This document shows positions 26,296-35,043 of a stretch of 64,000 nt of DNA, piece by piece. The notes below the pieces were generated by a model that was not told where the DNA came from, searched no databases, and worked only from the letters and a program-made list of their open reading frames with translations. Position 1 is the first letter of the stretch. Every line of letters begins with the position of its first letter. The stretch comes from Nodularia sp034931045. Lineage in GTDB: Bacteria; Cyanobacteriota; Cyanobacteriia; Cyanobacteriales; Nostocaceae. The stretch lies in NCBI RefSeq assembly GCF_034931045.1, contig NZ_JAYGHH010000009.1, positions 62,001 to 126,000 on the forward strand, written 5' to 3'. The position numbers and the translations under genes were made by a program.

Positions 26296-26842
26296 AAGTG
26301 ACTGGGAGCAAATTTGTGAGGACGTACAAGAAAGACTCTTAAAAAGCGCTCCCATGACTGTTAAAAGTGCTAAGGTATTGCGGGGTGAAATTTTCCAGTG
26401 TTTGACTAAAGCATCCGCTAATGGTCTTTTAAAAACAAAACTTCATGAAATCCATAAATTACTCAAAATAACTAAGCCAACAAAAGGAATTATTGAAATT
26501 ACTGGAGGAGAACGAAACTTTAAGCGACTTAAAGAAATTCCCCATTTTGAGAGAATGGATGGTTGCTGGTTTGATTTTGCAATTTTAGTTAATCAAAATT
26601 ATAAACCTGCTGAAATTATTGGCTTTGACTTTGAAATAAGATTTTTAGACGATAACCCCATTAAATTTCTGCGATTTGACCTTAATCCTCCTGGACATGA
26701 TAATCAAGAAAGAGGAATACGGTTTCATCTGCATCCAGGTAGTGATGACTTGATGGTTCATAGTCCGCCAATGTCACCTCTGGAAATTATACATTTATTT
26801 TTATATGACCTGAAAATTTCCGAACGTCCTCGCAATTCCTAA
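26285..26842 (+). CDS. Unknown protein with an R-F-D-L-N / H-P-G-x-D-D block, third gene of the cassette
   Basis: 185 residues, start TTG at 26285 overlapping the end of the preceding gene by 11 bp (translational coupling); the next in-frame ATG at 26354 is the alternative. The C-terminal half is dense in conserved-looking polar residues: DFEIRFLDD, FLRFDLNPPGHDNQ, then IRFHLHPGSDD and MSPLEIIHLF. The clustered His, Asp and Arg residues could form a catalytic or metal site, making this the candidate effector, but no established enzyme family is recognised and no nuclease motif is proven. Confidence 0.6.
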   Translation: MGSKSDWEQICEDVQERLLKSAPMTVKSAKVLRGEIFQCLTKASANGLLKTKLHEIHKLLKITKPTKGIIEITGGERNFKRLKEIPHFERMDGCWFDFAILVNQNYKPAEIIGFDFEIRFLDDNPIKFLRFDLNPPGHDNQERGIRFHLHPGSDDLMVHSPPMSPLEIIHLFLYDLKISERPRNS

Positions 26843-26851
26843 TTAATTGAA

Positions 26852-27418
26852 TCATTCAAATACAGGTGGCCATAATTCAGAAACAGCAACTTCCCAACCT
26901 GGAAATAACTCATTCATAGATAACTTATCTTCACCCGTTAAAACTTCAACATCACCATGAGGACGATATACACTTACAGATAATTCATCAGGATTAATTA
27001 ATATTCCTACTCTTGCACCTAACTCTAAAAATAACTTAACTTTATCTTCTAACTTAGAAACTCTATCGGTTTTCGATTTTATTTCTACAACCAAATCAGG
27101 TACTAACTGACCAAAATCTCTCACCGTGCGTTTTAGTCTTGAAGCAGCTACAAAAGAAACATCAGGAGCGCGTAAATCAGTATTTGGCATAATAAACCCA
27201 CCACTTGAGTCAAATATCCGCCCAAGTTTACGAGGTTTTATCCAATTACCTAATAACCTGATTAATTCAGCCCCAATCTCACTAGATTCAATATCTGATG
27301 GACCCATAACTACAATATTTCCTTCTTGCAGTTCTATTTGGTAGTCCTGCGGATCTTCTTGTAGCTTTTGTTGTAGTCTGTCTACATCTTCAATAGTGAA
27401 AGTCATAGAACTTTTCAT
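26852..27418 (-). CDS. Uma2-family (DUF820) protein
   Basis: Second of three Uma2 proteins in the window, predicted PD-(D/E)XK nuclease fold of unknown role. Motifs are complete: RAPDVSFV supplies the Asp, and LVPDLVVEIKSKTD supplies Glu-x-Lys. A short version (188 residues) without the helical tail of the copy at 17380. The start may be Met1 or Met5 (27406). It converges with the three-gene cassette, 9 bp from its stop. Confidence 0.85.
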   Translation of the reverse strand: MKSSMTFTIEDVDRLQQKLQEDPQDYQIELQEGNIVVMGPSDIESSEIGAELIRLLGNWIKPRKLGRIFDSSGGFIMPNTDLRAPDVSFVAASRLKRTVRDFGQLVPDLVVEIKSKTDRVSKLEDKVKLFLELGARVGILINPDELSVSVYRPHGDVEVLTGEDKLSMNELFPGWEVAVSELWPPVFE

Positions 27419-27455
27419 AGATAGTTCATAATACAGTCATTTTATCACTATTCCT

Positions 27456-27491
27456 TTGTAGTTGCGCTTTAGCGCTAAAGCGCAACTACAA
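27456..27491. repeat. Perfect 36-bp palindrome
   Basis: Two 18-base arms with no loop, TTGTAGTTGCGCTTTAGC and its exact complement, between the divergent starts/ends of the Uma2 gene and desD. Position fits a transcript end for minus-strand desD; form fits a dispersed palindromic repeat of Nostoc. Confidence 0.85.
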
Positions 27492-27516
27492 GCTATGATG
27501 ATTTATTCATGGGGAC

Positions 27517-28608
27517 TTACTGTGGTTTTGGTGTGCTTCCCATGAGTTTTAACCAGCGATAATTAGAAGCTAAGGCTTCAGTAAAAGTTTCGCAAACATT
27601 GTATTTGACATCAAAGTCTTCGCAAACATCAGCTAAAATTTTAGCTATTTGTGGATAATGAACGTGGCAAATATTCGGGAATAAATGATGTACAACTTGA
27701 TAGTTAAGACCACCAAGATACCAGTTTAAAAACTGATTTTTAGGAGCAAAATCTACAGTGGTTTTGATTTGAAATATTGCCCATTCGTCATTAATTTGTT
27801 GCAAATCTGAATTGGGTTCAATAAACTCGGCTGCTTCTAAAACATGAGCCAGCATGAAAATTACACAAATCATTAAGCCATAGGTCATGTAAGTAATCAC
27901 AAATCCCACAACCGCTTGTATAGGCGAATATCCAACAGCAATTGGTATTCCCAAAAACAGTCCTAGCCAAATTAATTTTCCACTGAAGAAAACGAATAAA
28001 TCTAGTGGTTTAAGTGTAGGAATATCGTAAGTATGATATTTACGCTTAAACATAACTAAATAAACATCAGCAAAAGACCAATACAGGGGGATGATGGGAT
28101 ATATAAACCAAATGAATAAGTGTTGAAATGTATGATACCATTGATGCTCCATATAGGGAGTCATCCGAACTAAACCATCACCATGTATTTCTACATCATG
28201 CCCTAATATATTAGTGTATTTGTGGTGTAGAAAATTATGTCTAAATTTCCACAGAAAACTAGACAAACCAATTATATCGAAGGTATAACCAAAGATATTA
28301 TTGACAATTTTATGGCGAGAATAACCACCATGATTTGCATCATGTCCTACACTAAAACCAATACCAGCAATACCGAATCCTAAAGCAATACAGCCAATGA
28401 TTTTTAGCCATATTTCAGGGGGACCGAAGAGCGTAAAAGTCCAAGTAGCGATGACCCATGACAAAATAACGGTTGTCTTCATGTACATCGCTGCATTATC
28501 TCTAGTAGAGATATTCTGAGACTGAAAATAAGCATCAACTCGCTTATTTAGTTCCTTTCTAAAACCGTAGTTTTTGGTAAAAGTTACTTTTGGTTGTGTT
28601 TGTGTCAT
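27517..28608 (-). CDS. desD: Acyl-lipid Delta6 desaturase
   Basis: Membrane di-iron enzyme that introduces the Delta6 double bond into lipid-bound C18 chains, giving gamma-linolenic or stearidonic acid. Three histidine boxes: HDANHG, RHNFLHHKYTNILGHD and the Delta6-typical QVVHHLFP. The LGHDVEIHGDG and ICHVHYPQIA segments match DesD of Synechocystis, as do length (363) and topology. It is last in the minus-strand desaturase row; a strong terminator between desB and desD indicates its own promoter in the 28609-28877 region. The Delta6 family call is firm; exact substrate chain is inferred. Confidence 0.93.
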   Translation of the reverse strand: MTQTQPKVTFTKNYGFRKELNKRVDAYFQSQNISTRDNAAMYMKTTVILSWVIATWTFTLFGPPEIWLKIIGCIALGFGIAGIGFSVGHDANHGGYSRHKIVNNIFGYTFDIIGLSSFLWKFRHNFLHHKYTNILGHDVEIHGDGLVRMTPYMEHQWYHTFQHLFIWFIYPIIPLYWSFADVYLVMFKRKYHTYDIPTLKPLDLFVFFSGKLIWLGLFLGIPIAVGYSPIQAVVGFVITYMTYGLMICVIFMLAHVLEAAEFIEPNSDLQQINDEWAIFQIKTTVDFAPKNQFLNWYLGGLNYQVVHHLFPNICHVHYPQIAKILADVCEDFDVKYNVCETFTEALASNYRWLKLMGSTPKPQ

Positions 28609-28927
28609 CTATTTGATTGCACTGGATTCATTTGTGGGATAAAAATCGGAATTTTTTGTATATCTCTAGTGTCAGATTTGACGAATACACCAGAATGTAC
28701 ACTCTAGTAATTCACCTCAAAAACTCAGTAGATAAAAACTACCAGAATCAATTTTTACAGAATAATAGAAATTAATCAAAACCTTAATATTCAATTAAGA
28801 AATTTGTCTTAATTCTCCTAAACTCCTGTTCTTTGCGACTCTGCGTGTTAGCGTCAGCGAGGCGTAGCCCGATAAAAAAAGTCCGCGACGGCGGACTTTA
28901 GTGTATATAGTGAAGAATCATCCTCGC
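28609..28927. other. Intergenic region between desB and desD, 319 bp
   Basis: Contains the desB terminator (28878-28899), a GCGTAGCC-type dispersed repeat just beyond it (about 28842-28870) and the presumed desD promoter. No gene. Confidence 0.55.
28878..28899 (-). terminator. Intrinsic terminator of desB
   Basis: Perfect 9-bp stem AAAGTCCGC/GCGGACTTT with a 4-base loop; on the minus strand it runs into a tract of seven T residues. Confidence 0.8.
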
Positions 28928-29998
28928 CTACTTCTGATGATTGGATGTGTAGTAAACCTTACTACCTGTATCCGGAACAAAATGACAGCTAATAGCAGAA
29001 CGCCATACAGATTTCCATATAGGTTCTTCAGACTTGCGGAAATATTCACCCATAATTGGTTTAATCGCCTCAGTCGCCTTCAATAAATTGTAGTGAGGCA
29101 TATTGAGAAAGATATGATGAGCAACATGAGTACCGATATCATGATGGATATGATTGATAAAGCCATAGTCTCTATCAATACTAGAAATTGCACCTTTAAG
29201 AAAAGTCCAATCTTCTCCACGATACCAAGGAATATCTGACTCTGTATGATGCAAAAATGTCACCAAATCTAGCCAAATTATAAACACAATATAAGGCATA
29301 GCGTAGTATTTTAGTAACCACATCCAGCCCCATTGAAAGGTGAAGAAACCTAGTAAAGCTACCATCCCTATCCAAAGTGCAGTACTAGTCAACACATCCC
29401 ATTTTTCTGAAGGCTTAAAAAGTGGGCTACTAGGCAAAAAGTGAGAGCCTTCCTTTCCTGGAGAACGCTTGAATAAATACACCGGATAAGCCAAAAGAAA
29501 GACATAATATCTGCCTAACTTTTGAACTAATGGCATTTCTTTATACTGGGATTCTGACACAGGATACCAGCTTTCATCGTTATCGATATTGCCAGTATTT
29601 TTGTGGTGAGTTCTGTGGCTAATTCTCCAACCGTGATAAGGAACTAATATCGGTGTGTGAGATAAATGTCCAATCAAATCATTCAGCCATTTATGCTTAG
29701 AAAAAGATTGGTGTCCACAGTCATGTCCAACTACAAACAAAGCCCAAAACATTGTTCCTTGCATGACCCAGAAAATTGGCCAAAAGTACCAAGAATCTAA
29801 ATAATTAGCCACTGCATAAAGCAAACTAATAATCAAGATGTCACGAAAGAAATAAAATAGGGATTTTGTCACACTTGGCTGAAAGCATTCAGCAGGTATT
29901 GCTGCTTTCAAATCCTGAAGAGTAAAGGGGAGTTTGGTTATATCCTCAGACGGTTCACAGTCATCAGGATTATTGAAAGCGATGGTATTTGATTGCAC
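28928..29998 (-). CDS. desB: Acyl-lipid omega-3 (Delta15) desaturase
   Basis: Adds the omega-3 double bond to lipid-bound 18:2 or 18:3 chains. Histidine boxes: VVGHDCGHQSF, SHRTHHKNTG and the C-terminal HVAHHIFLNMPHYNL, with LVTFLHHTESDIPWYRG, which marks the omega-3 branch against DesA. 356 residues, four-helix topology. Preceded on the same strand by desA 191 bp away, and ended by its own terminator. Expression of desB in cyanobacteria is generally cold-inducible; nothing in this sequence proves it. Confidence 0.94.
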   Translation of the reverse strand: MQSNTIAFNNPDDCEPSEDITKLPFTLQDLKAAIPAECFQPSVTKSLFYFFRDILIISLLYAVANYLDSWYFWPIFWVMQGTMFWALFVVGHDCGHQSFSKHKWLNDLIGHLSHTPILVPYHGWRISHRTHHKNTGNIDNDESWYPVSESQYKEMPLVQKLGRYYVFLLAYPVYLFKRSPGKEGSHFLPSSPLFKPSEKWDVLTSTALWIGMVALLGFFTFQWGWMWLLKYYAMPYIVFIIWLDLVTFLHHTESDIPWYRGEDWTFLKGAISSIDRDYGFINHIHHDIGTHVAHHIFLNMPHYNLLKATEAIKPIMGEYFRKSEEPIWKSVWRSAISCHFVPDTGSKVYYTSNHQK

Positions 29999-30189
29999 TT
30001 GATTCTTTGGTGAAATATAAATCGAATTTTTCTGACATATCTCTAGTATCAGGTTTAACTAATACTCAAGAAGATAATCTCTGGTAATTCACCTAAGAAT
30101 AGTTAAGTAGATCAAGAATTACCAGAATCTATTTAATTTACAGGATACTAAAAACTATTGCAACAACAATAATACAAGTTGGTTGCTCT

Positions 30190-31242
30190 TTATTTTCCTG
30201 CGTAATATTCGTCGAAAGTCTCATAGCCAATATCAGTTTTATATAATTGACATTGGTCTGTGATTTGCTTCATTAAAGACCATGAGAATTTGCATTCATC
30301 ATGGAGATAAGGCTGCCAATTTTCTTTGATGCTGCTGTAGGCTAACCGCAAATTATAGGAAGGAATGGCAGTTGAAATATGATGAGGAACGTGAACATTT
30401 ATATCGTGGCAAAGAATTTCTACCCAACGAGGATAATCACAATGAATAGTACCAGATAGTTGTGCTAAAGCCTCGTTCCACTTGCTTGCTGTGTTAAAAG
30501 GAACATCTGAAGCAGTGTGGTGAACAATGGTGAAGGTACTCATCCAAAAATGGTATACCATCCAGGGTAAGAGCCAAAACTTGACAAATCCCCAAATACC
30601 TGTTGTCGCTATTAGGAGAGGAAATGCGATCGCAGCAAATATCACGACTACAGCTACAGAAAGCTTAACACTTGATTGGTCTTTGGGTTTGAAGTTCCGC
30701 GCATCAAAATGTACCAATGCCCAATGTCCAATAGAACCTACCCACCACAGACGCTTACGCATGAAGCCTTCAAAGGCAAATTGTCTCAAGGGTGTCCAAT
30801 TGGCAAATACGTTTGTTCTAATGGGATGCCAAGCATTATCCTCATCCAACTTATTGGTATGAGCATGGTGATAATTATGCTTAATCCGCCAACTGTGGAA
30901 GGGATAAATTAAGGGAGCCATGAATATGTGACCCACTAAATCATTTACCCAAGGTCGTTGAGCAAAAGACCTGTGACCACAATCATGGCCAACTACGAAA
31001 AAACCTGTTAAAGCAGTGCCTGTAAAAATCCAAGCTACGGGCAGAAGGAACCACGGACTGATTGCCAGAAAAGAGTAGCCCAAACCAACCATCAAAACAC
31101 TTAGTAGCGCCTGTGTCCAAGCTTTGCGGCTGTTTTTCTCAAAACATTCCCGTGGCAAAGTTTTGATAATATCTTTGAGTTTCAGGTTGGAATCACCAAG
31201 GTCTTCACCTAGTTTCTGGCTGTTGATTATTGATGTAGTCAT
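30190..31242 (-). CDS. desA: Acyl-lipid Delta12 desaturase
   Basis: Converts lipid-bound oleate to linoleate. Boxes: VVGHDCGHRSF, HNYHHAHTNK and DINVHVPHHIS; FTIVHHTASDVPF also fits. The start is set at Met25 of the longer frame (31242, MTTSIINSQK), because DesA proteins of about 350 residues begin there, and the extra 24 residues up to 31314 are unlike the family. The position just downstream of desC on the same strand suits coordinated synthesis of polyunsaturated lipids. Confidence 0.94.
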   Translation of the reverse strand: MTTSIINSQKLGEDLGDSNLKLKDIIKTLPRECFEKNSRKAWTQALLSVLMVGLGYSFLAISPWFLLPVAWIFTGTALTGFFVVGHDCGHRSFAQRPWVNDLVGHIFMAPLIYPFHSWRIKHNYHHAHTNKLDEDNAWHPIRTNVFANWTPLRQFAFEGFMRKRLWWVGSIGHWALVHFDARNFKPKDQSSVKLSVAVVVIFAAIAFPLLIATTGIWGFVKFWLLPWMVYHFWMSTFTIVHHTASDVPFNTASKWNEALAQLSGTIHCDYPRWVEILCHDINVHVPHHISTAIPSYNLRLAYSSIKENWQPYLHDECKFSWSLMKQITDQCQLYKTDIGYETFDEYYAGK

Positions 31243-31432
31243 GAACACCTGGAAAACAGTATGCTTCACAGCCGAGTCACCAAAAAAGTGGCTGGCCGCA
31301 AAGTTTCTTAACATTAGCGTCTCAGATTATAACAACCTCAGCTACACAAGCGCACTATTAAATAGCTATGGGCAGTAATTTTCTGAGATATTGAATTGTT
31401 ATTAGTTGCTCGTAGAAATTACTCTTTAGCCA

Positions 31433-31464
31433 ATAGTGAATAAATTCTTTAATTTATCCACTAT
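31433..31464. other. Hairpin in the desC-desA spacer
   Basis: 14-bp stem (ATAGTGAATAAATT against AATTTATCCACTAT, one mismatch) with a 4-base loop, 19 bp past the desC stop. No T tract follows on the minus strand, so it may be a weak terminator or part of the desA leader. Confidence 0.4.
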
Positions 31465-31482
31465 TAACGAATAACCGGGAAA

Positions 31483-32301
31483 TTACTGCTTTTTATCTGC
31501 CAACTTGACATTAGTAGCCAGACCAAGTAGTTGCAGCAATTGAATTGTCATCCAAGTTAAATCGATTTCCCACCATTCCAGCCCGTGACGAGCAGAGTAT
31601 TGAAAAGCATGGTGATTATTATGCCAGCCTTCGCCAAATACTAGCACAGCGACCCACCAGCAGTTTGTGGAGCGATCGCCTGAATCATGACTGCGATAAC
31701 CGAATTTGTGAGTAGCGCTGTTCACTAGCCAAGTGCAATGGTAGACCCAGACAATGCGCGCAAATACTCCCCAAACCACAAAAGACCAGCCACCCAGATA
31801 CATGAGTAATAAACCCAGTGCTACCTGAATCAAAATGAAATATTTTTGTAAAAACTGATAAACTGAGTCTTCGGCAATGTCTTTGGTAAAACGAGGAACA
31901 TCAGCATGAGAGGGAGAGTGATAAATTAACCAACCGATATGACTCCACCAGAAGCCTTTATTGGAATCGTGGGGATCTGGGTCGGTATCAGAATGTAAAT
32001 GATGAATGCGATGTGTCCCGATCCACTCGATTGGCCCGCCTTGACAGGCTAAAGTCCCGCAAAAGACCAAGAAATATTCCAGCCATTTAGGAGTTTGAAA
32101 ACTGCGGTGAGTTACTAGACGGTGAAATCCCAGAGTAATCCCCAGTCCACCTGTGATCCAGTAAAGCAATAAAGCTACACCGACGGCATTCCAGCTAAAG
32201 TTGCTGGGAAGAAAAGCAAACAAAGCACCGATGTGCAGGGCTAAGAAGAACAGGGTATTTACCCAGTTAATTTGAAGTTTAGTGGAAGTAGCAATTGTCA
32301 T
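31483..32301 (-). CDS. desC: Acyl-lipid Delta9 desaturase
   Basis: Introduces the first double bond into lipid-bound stearate or palmitate. Boxes: HRLVTHRSF, HRIHHLHSDTDPD and EGWHNNHHAF, the standard DesC arrangement; 272 residues with the Trp-rich GFWWSHIGWL segment. First gene of the minus-strand desaturase row, divergent from the PLP-enzyme gene with an 85-bp shared promoter region. Nostoc strains can have two Delta9 enzymes (sn-1 and sn-2 specific); which one this is cannot be told, though linkage to desA and desB favours DesC1. Confidence 0.94.
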   Translation of the reverse strand: MTIATSTKLQINWVNTLFFLALHIGALFAFLPSNFSWNAVGVALLLYWITGGLGITLGFHRLVTHRSFQTPKWLEYFLVFCGTLACQGGPIEWIGTHRIHHLHSDTDPDPHDSNKGFWWSHIGWLIYHSPSHADVPRFTKDIAEDSVYQFLQKYFILIQVALGLLLMYLGGWSFVVWGVFARIVWVYHCTWLVNSATHKFGYRSHDSGDRSTNCWWVAVLVFGEGWHNNHHAFQYSARHGLEWWEIDLTWMTIQLLQLLGLATNVKLADKKQ

Positions 32302-32386
32302 GCAATAACCCGAATTGAAATTGTCTAACCTAATCTGCGGGGTTTGAAAATCCGCATATCTATAATTTTTTCTAAAAGAGGAACTA

Positions 32387-33619
32387 ATGAACAGCTTAGA
32401 ACATCTGCGGCAAGCAGAACAGGCACTAATAGAGATTTTTTCTGGAATTGACGCTCAGGTCAAGCATAATCTCAAACGAGTCCTAGATGCCTTTCGTAAT
32501 CACCGTGTAGGCGCACACCATTTTGCTGGTGTTAGTGGTTATGGTCACGATGATCTAGGACGAGAAACTTTAGATAAAGTTTATGCCGAAGTCATGGGCG
32601 CGGAAGCTGCGGCCGTGCGGGTGCAATTCGTTTCTGGAACTCATGCGATCGCGTGCGGCTTATTTGGTGTTCTTCGTCCTGGAGATGAAATGTTAGCAGT
32701 GGTCGGTTCTCCCTACGATACGCTCGAAGAAGTCATTGGTTTACGGGGTAAAGGTCAAGGCTCCCTTATTGAGTTTGGCATAAATTACCGCCAATTGGAG
32801 TTAACTGCCCAAGGAACTATAGATTGGGAAACCTTAAGTCATAGCGTAGGTGAAAACACCCGGTTAGTATTAATTCAACGCTCTTGTGGTTATTCCTGGC
32901 GGCCGAGTTTATCAATTGCGGATATAGAAAAAATCGTTCATTTAGTTAAACAGCAAAACCCCAACACAGTCTGCTTTGTCGATAACTGTTATGGGGAATT
33001 CATTGACACCAGAGAACCCACAGATGTTGGTGCTGACTTAATGGCGGGGTCGTTGATTAAAAATCCTGGGGGAACGATTGTCACAGCTGGCGGTTATGTT
33101 GCTGGTCGGGCTGGCTTAGTGGAAGCCGCCGCTTGTCGTTTAACTGCTCCTGGTATTGGGAGTTATGGTGGTGCAACCTTTGACCAAAATCGGCTGCTGT
33201 TCCAAGGCTTATTTTTAGCTCCCCAGATGGTAGGGGAGGCCATGAAGGGGACTCACTTGACTGGTTATGTATTCGATAAATTGGGTTATCCCGTAAATCC
33301 CGCACCTCTTGCGCCTCGTGGGGATGTAATTCAGGCGATTAAATTGGGTTCTGCGGCCAAGTTAATTGCTTTCTGTAAGGCGATACAGCAGCATTCACCT
33401 GTGGGTTCCTATCTCGAACCCATTCCCGATGAGATACCGGGGTATGAGAGCCAAGTAGTGATGGCTGGGGGGACATTTATTGAGGGGAGTACTTTGGAGT
33501 TTTCGGCGGATGGACCTTTAAGAGAGCCTTATGTAGTTTATTGCCAGGGGGGGACTCATTGGACTCATATTGCGATCGCATTAGAAGCGGCGATGGATGC
33601 TGTGGGTTATAAGAGTTAG
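32387..33619 (+). CDS. PLP-dependent methionine-gamma-lyase-like protein (YnbB / aluminium-resistance family)
   Basis: Fold-type I PLP enzyme of the Pfam Met_gamma_lyase family, found in many cyanobacteria and Firmicutes. The likely PLP lysine is in MAGSLIKNPGG, preceded by CFVDNCYGEF holding the conserved Asp. Substrate phosphate-binding VSGTHAIACGLFG and the GHDDLGRETLD start region fit the family. Its real reaction is not established; a C-S lyase or related amino-acid role is inferred from the fold. ATG preceded by AAGAGGA. Divergent from desC. Confidence 0.85.
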   Translation: MNSLEHLRQAEQALIEIFSGIDAQVKHNLKRVLDAFRNHRVGAHHFAGVSGYGHDDLGRETLDKVYAEVMGAEAAAVRVQFVSGTHAIACGLFGVLRPGDEMLAVVGSPYDTLEEVIGLRGKGQGSLIEFGINYRQLELTAQGTIDWETLSHSVGENTRLVLIQRSCGYSWRPSLSIADIEKIVHLVKQQNPNTVCFVDNCYGEFIDTREPTDVGADLMAGSLIKNPGGTIVTAGGYVAGRAGLVEAAACRLTAPGIGSYGGATFDQNRLLFQGLFLAPQMVGEAMKGTHLTGYVFDKLGYPVNPAPLAPRGDVIQAIKLGSAAKLIAFCKAIQQHSPVGSYLEPIPDEIPGYESQVVMAGGTFIEGSTLEFSADGPLREPYVVYCQGGTHWTHIAIALEAAMDAVGYKS

Positions 33620-33627
33620 GATTGTTT

Positions 33628-33672
33628 CACGCAAAGGCGCAAAGGAAAGAGTGCAAAGGGGTTCTTTGCGTG
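33628..33672. repeat. CGCAAAG repeats forming a convergent hairpin
   Basis: Outer arms CACGCAAAG and CTTTGCGTG flank further GCGCAAAGG copies between two convergent genes. It may serve as a bidirectional terminator made from repeat DNA. Confidence 0.55.
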
Positions 33673-33677
33673 AGCCA

Positions 33678-34871
33678 TCAATCCGGTAACTTATACTGTC
33701 CCACAATCCTCTTAGCAAACTCCGGTACATGAGCTTGCAACTTCTCAGGATAATTGCGCTTCACATACAAATAATTCCGCGTAAAATGGGAATCAATGGA
33801 AAACCGCGCATACTCCAAACCCTTCGGACCAATCTTTTCAATCACCACACCCATCAATTTTGCCGCCCACATCGGCAGAGTCACCCCTTTATCGTAAGCA
33901 GGAATACTCTGTTGTACAGCTTCTTTCCTGTTCCCCTGAGACATCACCGGCTGAGTGTCCAACTGGTCTTGCACCAAGTCCAGCATTTCTTTACCTGTAT
34001 CATTTCTGACTACAATCCACTGCCAGCCGAAGGGCGCGCCCATATAACCCACAACTAAATCAGCTAGGGAATTCACATAATCAAAGCAAGTCATACAAGA
34101 CGGTGCAAACACATCTTTGAGTTTGTTCGTCTTTAAACCAAAGAATGGCACAGTTTCGCTGGAACCATCCTCATGTTTGAAGTGAACTCGGAAGTCTTGC
34201 ATAAATTCATAATGCACCACTGTCTCAGGTGAACGGCTGGTAGTTTCTAAGAATTTTTGCAGTCCAGCGCGGGTAACGTTATCTACGCAAGGTGTACCCA
34301 ATACATATAACTTTTCTAAACCTAGTTCTTTTTCTACGGCTCTCAGGGCTTGAATTTGGCAACCTACACCAATTACTAATAACCGTTTCATGCCTGATTT
34401 TTCTATTTGTTCCAAAACAGAAAGGTTGGGCGATAATGTTGGTTTATTTACTCTCGCTGCCAGTATTTCTTCTGGGGTGCGGGCGATGACTGGCATGGGT
34501 TGAAAGCGGTCTTCTTTGGTATTCTGTACACAGACAACACCTTCCACTAAGCCGCGATTCAGCATTTCAATGGCAATGCTACTGACAATACCCGTCCATT
34601 GTGCGCCTTCTATGGGCTGCTGTTTGCGGGCGGCGATCATGTCTTGATGAACACCAAAGTAGAGTTCATTTTCATTATCTAGGTCACGCGATCGCTTGTG
34701 GGTTTCTGCTTCCAGTCCCCCTATCTGCTGATTAATAAAAGCGCAGGCTTCCTTGACATAGTGAATATAATATGTATCACACAATCCGCACTCGCTACAG
34801 AGTTCTTTTGCTGGGCGGCGACTAGTAGATTTAAGGGCTTTGGCTTTTTTGTGAGGAGAAACTGAAGTCAT
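33678..34871 (-). CDS. bciB: Ferredoxin-dependent 3,8-divinyl chlorophyllide reductase, BciB type
   Basis: Reduces the 8-vinyl group in chlorophyll a synthesis using ferredoxin, FAD and Fe-S clusters (homologue of Synechocystis Slr1923). Belongs to the F420-hydrogenase beta-subunit family. Cluster cysteines appear in ELCSECGLCD near the N-terminus and in GVGCQIQAL, GTPCVDN and SCMTCFDY. YMGAPFGWQW is also characteristic. The start is the ATG at 34871 rather than the TTG at 34895. The same fold includes 7-hydroxymethyl-chlorophyll reductase, but in a cyanobacterium BciB is far more likely. Confidence 0.9.
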   Translation of the reverse strand: MTSVSPHKKAKALKSTSRRPAKELCSECGLCDTYYIHYVKEACAFINQQIGGLEAETHKRSRDLDNENELYFGVHQDMIAARKQQPIEGAQWTGIVSSIAIEMLNRGLVEGVVCVQNTKEDRFQPMPVIARTPEEILAARVNKPTLSPNLSVLEQIEKSGMKRLLVIGVGCQIQALRAVEKELGLEKLYVLGTPCVDNVTRAGLQKFLETTSRSPETVVHYEFMQDFRVHFKHEDGSSETVPFFGLKTNKLKDVFAPSCMTCFDYVNSLADLVVGYMGAPFGWQWIVVRNDTGKEMLDLVQDQLDTQPVMSQGNRKEAVQQSIPAYDKGVTLPMWAAKLMGVVIEKIGPKGLEYARFSIDSHFTRNYLYVKRNYPEKLQAHVPEFAKRIVGQYKLPD

Positions 34872-35043
34872 ATTAAACGCAATTTGTGATCTCAAAATTT
34901 AAAATAGCGGAATGCTGTATTTTACACAAAGTTTCATAGCAATTCTACACCTTTATCTTATGGGAACCTTTACAGGAAACGAAAGTTTATTTAATACTGA
35001 TAATGACAGCATAAACAAGTCTAATAATTTACTTTAAAATCCC

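Noticed and set aside
30527..30912. Plus-strand frames (111 and 78 codons) inside desA
   Set aside because: Antisense to the strongly conserved Delta12 desaturase; shadows.
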